DNA from: Bin52 sp965213935
GTDB lineage: Bacteria > Pseudomonadota > Alphaproteobacteria > Thalassobaculales > Thalassobaculaceae
Assembly (NCBI GenBank): GCA_965213935.1
Contig: CBDCAO010000011.1
Coordinates: forward strand, 186,001-250,000
DNA: 64,000 nt
Direction: 5' to 3'
Numbering within the stretch: the first letter of the stretch is position 1; each line of letters begins with the position of its first letter. The position numbers and the translations under genes are program-made. This document shows, one piece after another, positions 9,049-17,691 of this stretch. Below the pieces are notes generated by a model. It saw only the letters and a list, made by a program, of their open reading frames with translations, made no database searches and was not told where the DNA came from.

Positions 9049-9894
9049 GTGAAGATCGGTGTCATGATGTTTGCAACCGACTATTCCATCGCGCCGCACG
9101 AACTTGCGGTCGCGGTGGAGGAACGCGGGCTCGACTCGCTGTGGTTCCCGGAGCACTCGCACATCCCGCTGCCCCGGGTCTCGCCATGGCCGGGCGGCGG
9201 CGAACTGCCGAAGATGTACTACGACGTGATGGATCCGTTCGTCGCGCTTGCCTCCGCGGCTTCGGTGACCAGCCGGATCGGGCTTGCCACCGGGATCTGT
9301 CTGGTTGTGCAGCGCGACCCGATCCAGCTTGCCAAGGAGATCGCCACGCTCGACCGGATCTCGGGAGGTCGGTTCCTGTTCGGGGTCGGTGCCGGCTGGA
9401 ACGCCGAGGAGATGGCCGATCACGGAACCACCGACTTCAGGGGCCGGTTCAGGCTGATGGCCGAACGAATCGAGGCCATGAAGACCATCTGGACCAGGAC
9501 GCGTCCGGAGTACCACGGCGAGTACGTCGACTTCGGCCCGATGATGGCCTGGCCGAAACCGGTGCAGGCGCCGCATCCGCCGGTGATCGTCGGCGGCGGG
9601 TTTCCGCATGCGGCGCGCCGGGCGATCGCGTTTGGTGACGGGTGGATGCCGATTGGCGGCCGGCTCGACGTGGTCGAGCTGTTGCCGCGGTTCCGGCAGA
9701 TGGTTGCGGAGGCCGGCCGGGAACCCGACGACATGCCGGTCACCTCGTTCAGCCCGCCGGCCGACGCGGAAACCCTGGCCCGCAGCCGCGACGCCGGGAT
9801 CGACCGGGCTGTCCTTGCCCTGCCGCCGGAGCCGGCGGACGCCGTGCTGCCGCTGCTCGACGACTGCGCCCGGCTCGCCGAGGGGGTTGCATGA
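9049..9894 (+). CDS. Luciferase-like oxidoreductase (TIGR03619 F420-type)
   Basis: A TIM-barrel flavin/F420-dependent oxidoreductase of the bacterial luciferase fold, 281 residues from the GTG at 9049. Typical signatures are ESLWFPEH-like DSLWFPEHSHIP, TGICLVVQRDP, GGRFLFGVGAGWN and PHPPVIVGGG. GGAGG eight bases upstream favours 9049 over an in-frame GTG at 9022. The family includes many enzymes of unknown substrate, and whether the cofactor is FMN or F420 cannot be read from the sequence. msrA follows 75 bases downstream on the same strand. Confidence 0.83.
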   Translation: MKIGVMMFATDYSIAPHELAVAVEERGLDSLWFPEHSHIPLPRVSPWPGGGELPKMYYDVMDPFVALASAASVTSRIGLATGICLVVQRDPIQLAKEIATLDRISGGRFLFGVGAGWNAEEMADHGTTDFRGRFRLMAERIEAMKTIWTRTRPEYHGEYVDFGPMMAWPKPVQAPHPPVIVGGGFPHAARRAIAFGDGWMPIGGRLDVVELLPRFRQMVAEAGREPDDMPVTSFSPPADAETLARSRDAGIDRAVLALPPEPADAVLPLLDDCARLAEGVA

Positions 9895-9969
9895 TCGCGC
9901 TCTCGACAATTCGGCCCGGGACCGCCACCCTCGTGCGGATCAGTACCGGGACGTGAAGGAGGCAGGGAC

Positions 9970-10446
9970 ATGGCGAAGGCGATGTTTGGCGCCGGGTGCT
10001 TCTGGGGGGTCGAGGAGGCATTCCGCGCCGTGGCGGGGGTTGCCGATGTTGCGGTCGGCTATGCCGGCGGCACCATTGACAACCCCGACTACGAGGCGGT
10101 GTGCACCGGCCGGACCGGGCATGCCGAGGTGGTCGAGGTCATCTATGACGAGGCGGCGGTTTCCTACCAGGAACTGCTGGACACCTTCTGGGGGTGTCAT
10201 GACCCGACCCAGCTCGATCGCCAGGGCCCCGACATCGGGACCCAGTACAGGAGCGCGATCTTTCCCGTTGACGCCGACCAGGAGAAGGTGGCCCGGACCT
10301 CGCTTGCCAGCGAGGAGGAAAGCGGCCGGTACCGGCGTCCGATCGTGACCAGGATCGAGCCCGCGGGCCGGTTCTGGCGGGCCGAGGAGTACCACCAGCA
10401 GTTCATCGCCAAGCGTCGTACCGGGTTCCGCCGCCTGTTCGGGTAG
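9970..10446 (+). CDS. msrA: Peptide-methionine (S)-S-oxide reductase MsrA
   Basis: MsrA reduces the S-epimer of oxidised methionine in proteins and free methionine. The 158-residue sequence begins with the family signature GAGCFWGVEEAF; Cys10 is the nucleophile. The conserved GYAGG, GHAEVVEV and TQYRSAIF stretches follow. AAGGAGGCAGGGAC gives a strong ribosome-binding site. It lacks a fused MsrB domain and any Cys near the C-terminus, so the thiol used for recycling may be one of the internal cysteines. Confidence 0.93.
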   Translation: MAKAMFGAGCFWGVEEAFRAVAGVADVAVGYAGGTIDNPDYEAVCTGRTGHAEVVEVIYDEAAVSYQELLDTFWGCHDPTQLDRQGPDIGTQYRSAIFPVDADQEKVARTSLASEEESGRYRRPIVTRIEPAGRFWRAEEYHQQFIAKRRTGFRRLFG

Positions 10447-10461
10447 GCGCGCGTCACATCG

Positions 10462-10494
10462 GCCTGCGAGAGCACGGGAAACGGTTTCGCAGGC
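10462..10494. terminator. Inverted repeat between msrA and trpG
   Basis: GCCTGCGA and its exact reverse complement TCGCAGGC flank a 17-base loop, 16 bases after the msrA stop. No T-run follows, so it is a weak terminator candidate. It could equally be part of a control element of the trp genes. Confidence 0.4.
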
Positions 10495-10518
10495 GTTCTG
10501 CGCCCGGGGGCGCGTCAC

Positions 10519-10547
10519 TTCCGGAGTCCGCGACCCGTTGGTATAAG
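10519..10547 (+). promoter_or_regulatory. Possible promoter of trpG
   Basis: TATAAG at 10542-10547 makes a fair -10 box 53 bases before the trpG start. The sequence 17 bases upstream (TTCCGG) is a poor -35 match. I see no leader peptide rich in Trp codons and no clear attenuator. Weakly supported. Confidence 0.25.
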
Positions 10548-10599
10548 CCGTGGCGGTATCCTCCCGCACCCGGCGCGAGGGCGGCAAAGGTGAAGCGCC

Positions 10600-11232
10600 A
10601 TGTTCCTGCTCGTCGACAACTATGACAGCTTCACCTTCAACCTGTGGCATTTCCTCGGTGAACTGGGAGCCGGGGTGGAGGTACGGCGCAACGATCACAT
10701 CAGCGTCGACGAAGCGCTGGCAATGCAGCCCAGGGGCATCGTCATATCGCCCGGTCCCTGCGATCCGGATCGTGCCGGCATCTGCCTCGAACTGGTCCAG
10801 CGCGCTCCGCCCGACGTGCCGATCCTCGGCGTCTGCCTCGGCCACCAGTGCATCGGCCAGGCCTACGGTGCTGCGATCGTTCGCGCACCGGAACCGATGC
10901 ACGGCAAGATGAGCCCGGTGCTGCACCGCCAGGAAGGGGTGTTTGCCGGCCTGCCCGACGCGTTCCTCGCGACCAGGTACCACTCGCTCATCGTGCGAAA
11001 GCAGGATCTGCCGGCGTCTCTTGCGGTGACTGCGCGGACCGCGGACGGACTGATCATGGGCCTGCAGCACGTCTCGCGTCCCGTCTACGGGGTTCAGTTC
11101 CACCCCGAGAGCGTGGCGTCCGATCACGGCTACCGGCTGCTGGCCAACTTCATGCGCTGCGCCGGCGTCGAGCCGGCGGACGACACCGAGATCGAACGGC
11201 TGCAGTGCGCACTGGGGAGCACGGCAGCATGA
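10600..11232 (+). CDS. trpG: Anthranilate synthase glutaminase subunit (TrpG/PabA)
   Basis: The glutamine amidotransferase subunit that feeds ammonia to TrpE, the first step of tryptophan synthesis; many such subunits also serve PabB. The 210-residue class I glutaminase shows DNYDSFTFNL, the nucleophile GVCLGHQ (Cys79) and the FHPES His168/Glu170 pair. AAAGGTGAAG precedes the start. The ATGA overlap with trpD means coupled translation. The catalytic partner trpE is not next to it; msrA lies upstream instead. Confidence 0.95.
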   Translation: MFLLVDNYDSFTFNLWHFLGELGAGVEVRRNDHISVDEALAMQPRGIVISPGPCDPDRAGICLELVQRAPPDVPILGVCLGHQCIGQAYGAAIVRAPEPMHGKMSPVLHRQEGVFAGLPDAFLATRYHSLIVRKQDLPASLAVTARTADGLIMGLQHVSRPVYGVQFHPESVASDHGYRLLANFMRCAGVEPADDTEIERLQCALGSTAA

Positions 11233-12263
11233 GCGGCGATCTCGATGACATGAAGGCTCTGATCGCCCTGGTGGCAGGGGGCGGATCGCTTGACGAGGAC
11301 CAGGCCGAGCAGGGGTTCAACATCATCATGTCGGGCGATGCCACACCCGCGCAGATCGGCGGGTTCCTGATGGCGTTGCGGGTGCGCGGCGAAACGGTCG
11401 CCGAGATCACCGGTGCCGCCCGGGCCATGCGCTCCAAGGCAACCCGGATCACGGCTCCACCCGATGCCATGGACACGGTCGGAACCGGTGGCGACGGTTC
11501 GGGCAGCTACAACATCAGCAGTGCGGCGAGTTTCGTCGTCAGCGGCTGCGGCGTTCCCGTTGCCAAGCACGGCAACCGGGCGTTGTCGTCGCGAACCGGT
11601 GCCGCCGATGTCCTGTCCTGTCTCGGGGTGAACCTCGACTGCGACTTCTCCCTGGTGCAGCAGGCGATCGACGAGGCCGGGATCTGCTTTCTGATGGCGC
11701 CGCGGCACCACCGGGCAATGCGGCATGTCGGCGGCGCCAGGGTCGAACTCGGGACCCGGACCATCTTCAACCTGCTCGGACCGCTCGCCAACCCGGCCCT
11801 GGTGACCCGCCAGCTGGTGGGCGTGTTCTCGCGCGACTGGGTCGAACCGGTCGCCAGAGTGCTGGGGCAGCTCGGCTCAAAGTCCGCCTGGGTGGTGCAC
11901 GGGGAGGATGGGCTCGACGAGATCACGACCACGGGCTCGACCCGGGTCACCGCCCTGCGCGACGGCCGGATCGAGAGTTTCGAGGTTCACCCGGACCAGG
12001 CCGGGCTGTCGGTTGCACGGGCCGAAGACCTGCGCGGCGGTGCGCCCGAGCACAACGCGCGGGCGCTGCGCGCGGTGCTGGACGGCGAGCGTGGTCCCTA
12101 TCGGGACATCGTGCTGATGAACGCGGGCGCGGCACTCATTGTCGCCGGTCGCGCCGGGACCCTGGACGATGGCGTACGGATGGCTGCGGACTCCATCGAC
12201 AGCGGCCGCGCGCGCGCCAAGCTCGAGTCCCTGGCCGCGATCACCAACCGGGATTCCCGGTGA
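11229..12263 (+). CDS. trpD: Anthranilate phosphoribosyltransferase
   Basis: TrpD joins anthranilate to PRPP to give phosphoribosylanthranilate. The 344-residue protein has the family's GTGGDGSGSYNIS phosphate loop, KHGNRALSSRTGAADVL and the later LGPLANP. The start is the ATG inside the trpG stop (ATGA). The frame is open further upstream only as a shadow of trpG. The stop overlaps the trpC start as TGATG, so trpG, trpD and trpC form a tightly packed operon. Confidence 0.96.
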   Translation: MSGDLDDMKALIALVAGGGSLDEDQAEQGFNIIMSGDATPAQIGGFLMALRVRGETVAEITGAARAMRSKATRITAPPDAMDTVGTGGDGSGSYNISSAASFVVSGCGVPVAKHGNRALSSRTGAADVLSCLGVNLDCDFSLVQQAIDEAGICFLMAPRHHRAMRHVGGARVELGTRTIFNLLGPLANPALVTRQLVGVFSRDWVEPVARVLGQLGSKSAWVVHGEDGLDEITTTGSTRVTALRDGRIESFEVHPDQAGLSVARAEDLRGGAPEHNARALRAVLDGERGPYRDIVLMNAGAALIVAGRAGTLDDGVRMAADSIDSGRARAKLESLAAITNRDSR

Positions 12264-13063
12264 TGAGCGGCGTGCTCGGCCGGATCTGCGAGGACAAGCG
12301 CCGGCACGTCGCCGACGGCAAACAGCTGCGCAGCCGGACCGATCTCGAGCGTGCCGCGGCGGCTGCCTCACCGCCCCGCGGATTCCGCCGCGCGCTGGAG
12401 CGGGCGTCATCGCACGGTTACGGTCTCGTTGCCGAAATCAAGAAGGCGTCGCCGAGCAAGGGCCTGATCAGGGAAGACTTCGATCCGCCGGCCCTGGCCC
12501 GCGCCTACGCCGCCGGCGGCGCCACCTGCCTGTCGGTGCTCACCGACCGGCCCTGGTTCCAGGGCGCGGACGACTTTCTGGTCGCCGCCCGCGGTGCGGT
12601 CGACCTGCCGGTACTGCGCAAGGATTTCATCCTCGATCCGTGGCAGGTCGTCGAATCCAGGGCGCTCGGTGCGGACTGCATCCTCCTGATCCTGGCGGCG
12701 CTGGAGCAGGGCATGGCGGAGGAGCTGGAGGCGGCGGCGCTCGAACTCGGCATGGATGTGCTGCTCGAGGTGCACGACGAAGCGGAACTCGAACGCGCGA
12801 CCCGGCTTGCCTCGCCGCTGATCGGCATCAACAACCGGAACCTGCGGACCATGGTGACCGACCTCGCGGTCACCCGGCGGCTGGCCCCGCTCCTGCCGCC
12901 GGGCCGCCTCGTGGTATGCGAGAGCGGCCTTGCGACGCCGGACGATCTCGCGATCGCGGCCCGGGCCGGCGCCCGCTGTTTCCTGGTGGGAGAATCACTG
13001 ATGCGCGAACATGACGTCGAGGCGGCCACGCGCCGGCTGCTGACCGATCCGGTGACGCAATGA
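12263..13063 (+). CDS. trpC: Indole-3-glycerol phosphate synthase
   Basis: TrpC closes the indole ring, converting CdRP to indole-3-glycerol phosphate. This 266-residue (beta/alpha)8 barrel has VAEIKKASPSKG (catalytic Lys), LRKDFILDPWQV, IGINNRNL and VCESGLATPDD in the right order. It is a stand-alone TrpC without the TrpF fusion seen in enterobacteria. I use the ATG at 12263; a GTG one codon earlier is also possible. The stop overlaps the moaC start by four bases. Confidence 0.95.
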   Translation: MSGVLGRICEDKRRHVADGKQLRSRTDLERAAAAASPPRGFRRALERASSHGYGLVAEIKKASPSKGLIREDFDPPALARAYAAGGATCLSVLTDRPWFQGADDFLVAARGAVDLPVLRKDFILDPWQVVESRALGADCILLILAALEQGMAEELEAAALELGMDVLLEVHDEAELERATRLASPLIGINNRNLRTMVTDLAVTRRLAPLLPPGRLVVCESGLATPDDLAIAARAGARCFLVGESLMREHDVEAATRRLLTDPVTQ

Positions 13064-13536
13064 GCCGGCTGACGCATTTCGACGAGAGTGGTGCGGCGAC
13101 CATGGTCGACGTGTCCGGCAAGGCGCCGACCCTGCGTGTGGCGACCGCGGTCGCGCGTGTGCTCATGCAGCCCGAGACCATGGCCCTGATCACCCGGGGC
13201 GGGGTCGAGAAGGGCGACGTGCTCTCGGTTGCCCGACTGGCCGGCATCATGGGGGCGAAGCGCACGCCCGACCTGATCCCGCTGTGCCATCCCCTGGCGC
13301 TCGCCTCGGTCACGGTCGACCTCGTCTGCGACCCGGACAGCGATGCGGTGGACATTACCGCGCGCTGTGCGCTCGAGGGTCGGACCGGTGTCGAGATGGA
13401 GGCGTTGACAGCGGTCTCGGTGGCGGCACTCACCGTCTACGACATGTGCAAGGCGGTCGATCGCGGCATGCGGATCACCGATGTCAGGCTGCTGCACAAG
13501 TCGGGCGGAGCATCGGGGGAGTGGAATGCCGCCTGA
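13060..13536 (+). CDS. moaC: Cyclic pyranopterin monophosphate synthase MoaC
   Basis: MoaC makes cyclic pyranopterin monophosphate, the first stable intermediate of molybdenum cofactor synthesis. The 158-residue sequence contains the family hallmarks MGAKRTPDLIPLCHPL, GVEMEALTAVSVAALT, YDMCKAVDRGM and LLHKSGG. It overlaps trpC (ATGA) and moeA (11 bases). The trp-moaC-moeA-lexA arrangement is common in alphaproteobacteria and is not a functional link to tryptophan. A molybdenum enzyme (IorAB) is encoded near 62 kb. Confidence 0.95.
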   Translation: MSRLTHFDESGAATMVDVSGKAPTLRVATAVARVLMQPETMALITRGGVEKGDVLSVARLAGIMGAKRTPDLIPLCHPLALASVTVDLVCDPDSDAVDITARCALEGRTGVEMEALTAVSVAALTVYDMCKAVDRGMRITDVRLLHKSGGASGEWNAA

Positions 13537-14776
13537 AACACTGCTGCCGGTCTCCGACGCGCTGGAGCGGATTGTGCATACGCTCGAGGTCACGCCTGCG
13601 GAGGAGGTCCCGGTCAGTGCGGCGGTGCAGCGGGTTACGGCGGCGCCCGTGCATGCGCGCAGGACCCAGCCGCCGGTCGCGGTCTCGGCCATGGACGGGT
13701 ACGCGGTGCGCGCGAGCGACGTCGCCGCGGTCCCGGTTCGGCTGAAACGGGTCGGAAGCGCGCCGGCAGGCAGTGCGTGGAGCGGCACCCTGGCGGCCGG
13801 CCAGGCGGTGCGCATCTTCACCGGTGGCCCGGTCCCGGATGGTGCCGATACCATCGTCATCCAGGAGAACGTGGATGCGGAGGCAGAGCGCGACGGCGTG
13901 TGGCTGACGGTCAGGGAAGGGGCGCCGGCAGGCCGTTACATCCGCCCGGCCGGTCTCGACTTCAGGGACGGGGACCGGTGTATCGCCGCGGGCCGGGTGC
14001 TGACCGCGCGGGACGTCGGCCTTGCCGCCGCCATGAACGTGCCATGGCTCATGGTCAGGAGACGGCCGCGGATTGCTGTCCTGTCCACCGGCGACGAGGT
14101 GGTGCGTCCGGGCGAACCGCTGGGCCCGAACCGGATCGTGAGTTCGAACAGCTACGCGCTCGCGGCCTTTATCCACCTGTGCGGCGGCGAACCGGTGGTG
14201 CTCGGCATCGCGCCCGACACGGTCGACGGACTGCAGCGGCTGGCGCGCGATGCGCGCGGCTGCGACATGCTGCTGACCACCGGCGGGGCCTCGATCGGCG
14301 AACATGATCTGGTGCGCGCTGCCCTTGCTCCGGACCGTCTCGGGCCGGACGGCCTCAGGGTCGATTTCTGGCGGATCGCCATGCGCCCGGGCAAGCCGCT
14401 GATCTTCGGACATCTCGGAGGGACGCCGATGCTCGGGTTCCCGGGCAACCCGGTTTCCACCCTGGTCTGCGGGCTGGTGTTCCTGAAACCGGCGATCGAG
14501 GCCATGCTCGGCATCGCGCACGAGCCGCACCCGCCGCTGCGCGCGCGGCTCGGGTGCGACCTCGACGCCAACGACCGCCGCCAGGACTACCTGCGCTCGA
14601 CGCTCGCGAGCAATGGCGAGGGCGAGCGGGTCGCCACGCCGTTCGATCGACAGGACAGTTCGATGCTGCGCCGGCTGGCCCAGGCCGACTGTCTCGTGGT
14701 CCGGCCCGCCCACGACCCGGCGCGCAGTGCCGGCGAGTGGGTCGAGATCATGGAACTGCCGCCGGGAGGTCTGTGA
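13526..14776 (+). CDS. moeA: Molybdopterin molybdenumtransferase MoeA
   Basis: MoeA inserts molybdate into adenylylated molybdopterin. The 416-residue protein shows AVSAMDGYAVRASD, IFTGGPVPDGADTIVIQE, STGDEVVRPGEPLGPN, TTGGASIGEHD, RPGKPLIFG and GFPGNPVST, all family signatures. The ATG at 13526 lies within the end of moaC; the GGGGGAG just ahead suits as a ribosome-binding site. Upstream in-frame codons are moaC shadow. Confidence 0.95.
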   Translation: MPPETLLPVSDALERIVHTLEVTPAEEVPVSAAVQRVTAAPVHARRTQPPVAVSAMDGYAVRASDVAAVPVRLKRVGSAPAGSAWSGTLAAGQAVRIFTGGPVPDGADTIVIQENVDAEAERDGVWLTVREGAPAGRYIRPAGLDFRDGDRCIAAGRVLTARDVGLAAAMNVPWLMVRRRPRIAVLSTGDEVVRPGEPLGPNRIVSSNSYALAAFIHLCGGEPVVLGIAPDTVDGLQRLARDARGCDMLLTTGGASIGEHDLVRAALAPDRLGPDGLRVDFWRIAMRPGKPLIFGHLGGTPMLGFPGNPVSTLVCGLVFLKPAIEAMLGIAHEPHPPLRARLGCDLDANDRRQDYLRSTLASNGEGERVATPFDRQDSSMLRRLAQADCLVVRPAHDPARSAGEWVEIMELPPGGL

Positions 14777-14808
14777 CCGCACGGCGCCCGAGATGAAGGA
14801 GAGACACG

Positions 14809-15882
14809 ATGCCCAGTGATGGCGCCGCCGCCCTTGAGAGCCGCATCCCCACTCCCAGGCCGGAGTGGCTGTCGCAGCGCGAGGAGGAGATCCTCGAGCC
14901 TGACCTCGCGATCATCGACCCGCATCACCACCTGTGGGACATGTCCGGGAGGCGTTACCTGCTCGACGAGCTGCTCGAGGACCTCGGGAGCGGCCACAGG
15001 ATCGTCGCGACCGTGTTTCTCGAGTGCGCGGCCATGTACAGGGCCCGGGGTCCCGAGCGCCTGCGCCCCCTCGGCGAGGTCGAGTTCGTCAACGGCGTCG
15101 CCGCCATGAGCGCATCGGGGCGGTACGGGTCGACCCGGATCTGCGAGGGCATCGTCGGGTTTGCCGACCTGACGCTCGGCGGTGCCGTCGAGGAGGTGCT
15201 GGCAGCGCTGGTCGCAGCCGGAAACGGCCGGTTCCGAGGCACCCGATACGGCGCCGGGCACGACCCGAGTCCCGACATCAACAATTCCCATACCAACCCG
15301 CCGCCCGGCATCTATGCCGATCCTGAATTCCGCAAGGGATTCGCGAAACTGGCGGAGTTCGACCTGTCGTTCGAGGCCTGGCTCTATCACCCGCAGCTCG
15401 ACGACGTCGCCGGCCTTGCCGACGCCTTCCCCGGCCAGCGCATGGTGCTGAACCATTGCGGCGGCCCGCTGGGGATCGGGCCTTATGACGGCAAGCGCGC
15501 GGAGATCCTTGCCGGCTGGCAGGCTTCGATGCGCGAACTCGCCCAGCGCGACAACGTCCATGTGAAACTCGGCGGGCTCGGCATGATCATCAACGGCTAC
15601 CGGTTCGAGGATCGCGCAATGCCGCCCGGTTCGGAGGAACTTGCCGACACATGGCGGCCGTGGTTCGAGACCCTGATCGAGGCGTTCGGTGTCGAACGAT
15701 GCATGTTCGAGAGCAACTTCCCGGTCGACAAGATCACCTCGGGCTACGCGATCTACTGGAACGCCTTCAAGCGGATCGCCGCCGGTGCCAGCGCCGACGA
15801 AAAGCGGGCATTGTTCCACGACACGGCGGCGCGGTTCTACAGGATCGGGAACGAAGACGGCTCATTGGGCGGTTCCACTTGA
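14809..15882 (+). CDS. Amidohydrolase-2 family metal-dependent hydrolase (COG3618-like)
   Basis: A 357-residue TIM-barrel amidohydrolase. The N-terminal metal site is IIDPHHHLWDM, a later histidine lies in VLNHCGG, and the C-terminal acid is in MFESNFPVDK. Relatives hydrolyse lactones or decarboxylate aromatic acids; here the substrate is unknown. AAGGAGAGACACG precedes the ATG. It stands between moeA and lexA, which are usually adjacent in this group, so it looks like an insertion into a conserved neighbourhood. Its stop lies only 10 bases before the LexA box. Confidence 0.85.
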   Translation: MPSDGAAALESRIPTPRPEWLSQREEEILEPDLAIIDPHHHLWDMSGRRYLLDELLEDLGSGHRIVATVFLECAAMYRARGPERLRPLGEVEFVNGVAAMSASGRYGSTRICEGIVGFADLTLGGAVEEVLAALVAAGNGRFRGTRYGAGHDPSPDINNSHTNPPPGIYADPEFRKGFAKLAEFDLSFEAWLYHPQLDDVAGLADAFPGQRMVLNHCGGPLGIGPYDGKRAEILAGWQASMRELAQRDNVHVKLGGLGMIINGYRFEDRAMPPGSEELADTWRPWFETLIEAFGVERCMFESNFPVDKITSGYAIYWNAFKRIAAGASADEKRALFHDTAARFYRIGNEDGSLGGST

Positions 15883-15892
15883 AACTTCAACT

Positions 15893-15907
15893 GAACCAAG
15901 GTAGAAC
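15893..15907. promoter_or_regulatory. LexA operator (SOS box)
   Basis: GAAC, seven bases, GAAC: an exact match to the alphaproteobacterial SOS box GAACN7GAAC (GTTCN7GTTC on the other strand). It lies 41 bases before the lexA ATG, where an autoregulatory operator is expected. A second near-copy at 15931-15944 has GAAC-N6-GAAC, one base short, so it is probably not bound well. Confidence 0.85.
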
Positions 15908-15948
15908 GGAGTCGCGTTCATAGTGTCCGTGAACCGAGGGGAACCTTC

Positions 15949-16644
15949 ATGCTAACGCAAAGACAGCATGATCTGCTTGTCTACATCAACGGCTACATCT
16001 CAGACCACGGGATTTCACCGTCCTACGACGACATGCGCGCCGGTCTCGGCCTGCGGTCCAAGTCGGGGATCCACCGTCTGATCTCGGCCCTGGTCGAGCG
16101 GGGATTCCTGCGGCGCATGAAGAACCGCGCCCGGGCTCTGGAAGTCCTGAAACTGCCCGACAGTGCCCAGGGCCGGCCCGGCCCGGGCAGCCTGGCGGTC
16201 GCGGCCTCCGGCTATGATCCGTTTGCCGGTGGCGGCGGCAGGGAGGCGCAGGCCGGAGAGACGATCAGCGTGCCGTTGCTCGGCAGGATCGCGGCCGGGA
16301 CCCCGATTACGGCGTTGAGCGACTACACGACGACGGCCGAGGTGCCGCGGACCATGATCAGCGGCGTCGGCCATCACTTCGCGCTGCAGGTCGAGGGCGA
16401 TTCGATGCAGGATGCCGGCATTTTCGACGGCGACCTTGCCCTGTTCCGGCAATGCGAGGATGCCGAGAACGGGACCGTCGTGATCGCGCTCATCGAACGG
16501 GAAGAGGCGACGCTGAAACGGCTGCGCAAGCGCGGTGACCGGATCGCTCTCGAACCGGCCAACGAGCACTACGAGACCCGCATCTACGGACCGGACCAGG
16601 TGGACGTTCAGGGCCGACTGGTCGGGCTGTTGCGCATGTACTGA
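15949..16644 (+). CDS. lexA: SOS repressor LexA
   Basis: LexA represses DNA-damage genes and cleaves itself when RecA filaments form. The 231-residue protein has an N-terminal winged helix (residues 1-70; recognition region SKSGIHRLI) and a C-terminal peptidase S24 domain. The cleavage site is Ala116-Gly117 in RIAAGTP, the nucleophile is Ser152 in GDSMQ and the general base is Lys190. The linker is Gly-rich. The alphaproteobacterial SOS box upstream shows likely autoregulation. Confidence 0.96.
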   Translation: MLTQRQHDLLVYINGYISDHGISPSYDDMRAGLGLRSKSGIHRLISALVERGFLRRMKNRARALEVLKLPDSAQGRPGPGSLAVAASGYDPFAGGGGREAQAGETISVPLLGRIAAGTPITALSDYTTTAEVPRTMISGVGHHFALQVEGDSMQDAGIFDGDLALFRQCEDAENGTVVIALIEREEATLKRLRKRGDRIALEPANEHYETRIYGPDQVDVQGRLVGLLRMY

Positions 16645-16648
16645 GCCG

Positions 16649-17629
16649 GTGCCTCCCGCACTCGCCACCATACGGGCCGCGTTTCTGGCAATCGTTGCCT
16701 GTGCCGGTCCGGCGACAGCCGGTCCGGCGCAGTGGGGCGGCGAGTGGCCGGAGACCGACTTCTCCCGGCACTCGGTTCCGTTCAGCGAGATCCGTTCCGG
16801 TGGCGTGCGCCGGGACAGCATTCCATCGATCGACGCGCCCCGGTTTGTACCGGTGGCGGAGGATGACACCCATGCGCCCAGCGAACCGGTCATCGGGCTC
16901 GAGATCGACGGGGTTGCCCGGGCCTATCCGCTGAGGGTGCTGATCTGGCACGAGATCGTGAACGACGAGGTCGCCGGCACACCGGTTGCGGTGACCTACT
17001 GTCCGCTGTGCAATGCAGCTGTGGTGTTCGATCGCACGGTGCAGGGGCGGGTGCTGGAGTTCGGCACCACCGGCAAGCTGCGCCATTCCGACCTCGTGAT
17101 GTACGACCGGCAGACCGCGAGCTGGTGGCAGCAGTACACCGGTACCGGCATCGTCGGACAGTACACCGACGCCCGGTTGCAGGTACGCACGTCACGGCTC
17201 GAGTCCTACGCGGCCTTTGCCGCGCGTCACCCGGATGGCGAGGTGCTGGTCCCGGGCGACCCGCGCCTGCGGCCCTACGGGGTCAACCCGTATGTCGGCT
17301 ATGATTCGTTATCCGTGCCGTTCCTCTACGAGGGCGAGGTTCCCGAAGGGATTGCGCCGCTCGCCCGTGTTGTCGTGGTCGGCGGGCAGGCCTGGTCTCT
17401 CGACCTTCTGCGCCACAATGGGACGCTGGAGCACGGTGACCTGTTCTTCACCTGGGAACCCGGACAGAACTCGGCACTCGATGATCGCAGGATTTCGGCC
17501 GGACGCGATGTCGGAACGGTCACGGTGCAGTCACGCCGGAACGGCGCGCTCGAGGACGTGCCGTACAGCGTCACCTTCGCCTTCGTCTTCCACGCCTTCG
17601 AGCCCGACGGGCAGCTGCACACCAGGTAG
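16649..17629 (+). CDS. Secreted DUF3179 protein
   Basis: A 326-residue protein with an N-terminal signal-like segment (AAFLAIVACAGPATAGPAQ) followed by a DUF3179 domain. The domain's marks are GVARAYPLRVLIWHEIVND, VTYCPLCNAAVVFDR and WWQQYTG. The two cysteines of CPLC are conserved in the family. Its biochemical function is unknown to me. The start is taken as the GTG at 16649, four bases after the lexA stop; upstream frame is lexA shadow. It may be co-transcribed with lexA, though similarity gives no SOS role. Confidence 0.82.
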   Translation: MPPALATIRAAFLAIVACAGPATAGPAQWGGEWPETDFSRHSVPFSEIRSGGVRRDSIPSIDAPRFVPVAEDDTHAPSEPVIGLEIDGVARAYPLRVLIWHEIVNDEVAGTPVAVTYCPLCNAAVVFDRTVQGRVLEFGTTGKLRHSDLVMYDRQTASWWQQYTGTGIVGQYTDARLQVRTSRLESYAAFAARHPDGEVLVPGDPRLRPYGVNPYVGYDSLSVPFLYEGEVPEGIAPLARVVVVGGQAWSLDLLRHNGTLEHGDLFFTWEPGQNSALDDRRISAGRDVGTVTVQSRRNGALEDVPYSVTFAFVFHAFEPDGQLHTR

Positions 17630-17667
17630 GCGCACCTTCCGTGCCGCCCGTCACCCTCGCCGAAGTC

Positions 17668-17691
17668 GGGGGCCTGCATACCAGGACCCCC
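17668..17691. terminator. Hairpin after the DUF3179 gene
   Basis: GGGGG-CCTG, a five-base loop, CAGG-A-CCCCC: a stem of nine pairs with one bulge, 39 bases after the stop codon. A T-run is lacking. Likely end of the lexA-DUF3179 transcript and the left border of the island that follows. Confidence 0.45.

Noticed and set aside
13484..14782. 432-residue frame opposite moeA
   Set aside because: Exactly mirrors a clear moeA gene; no family resemblance.
15931..15944. GAAC-N6-GAAC as a second SOS box
   Set aside because: Spacing is one base short of the N7 needed, so I list it only as an observation, not as a feature.
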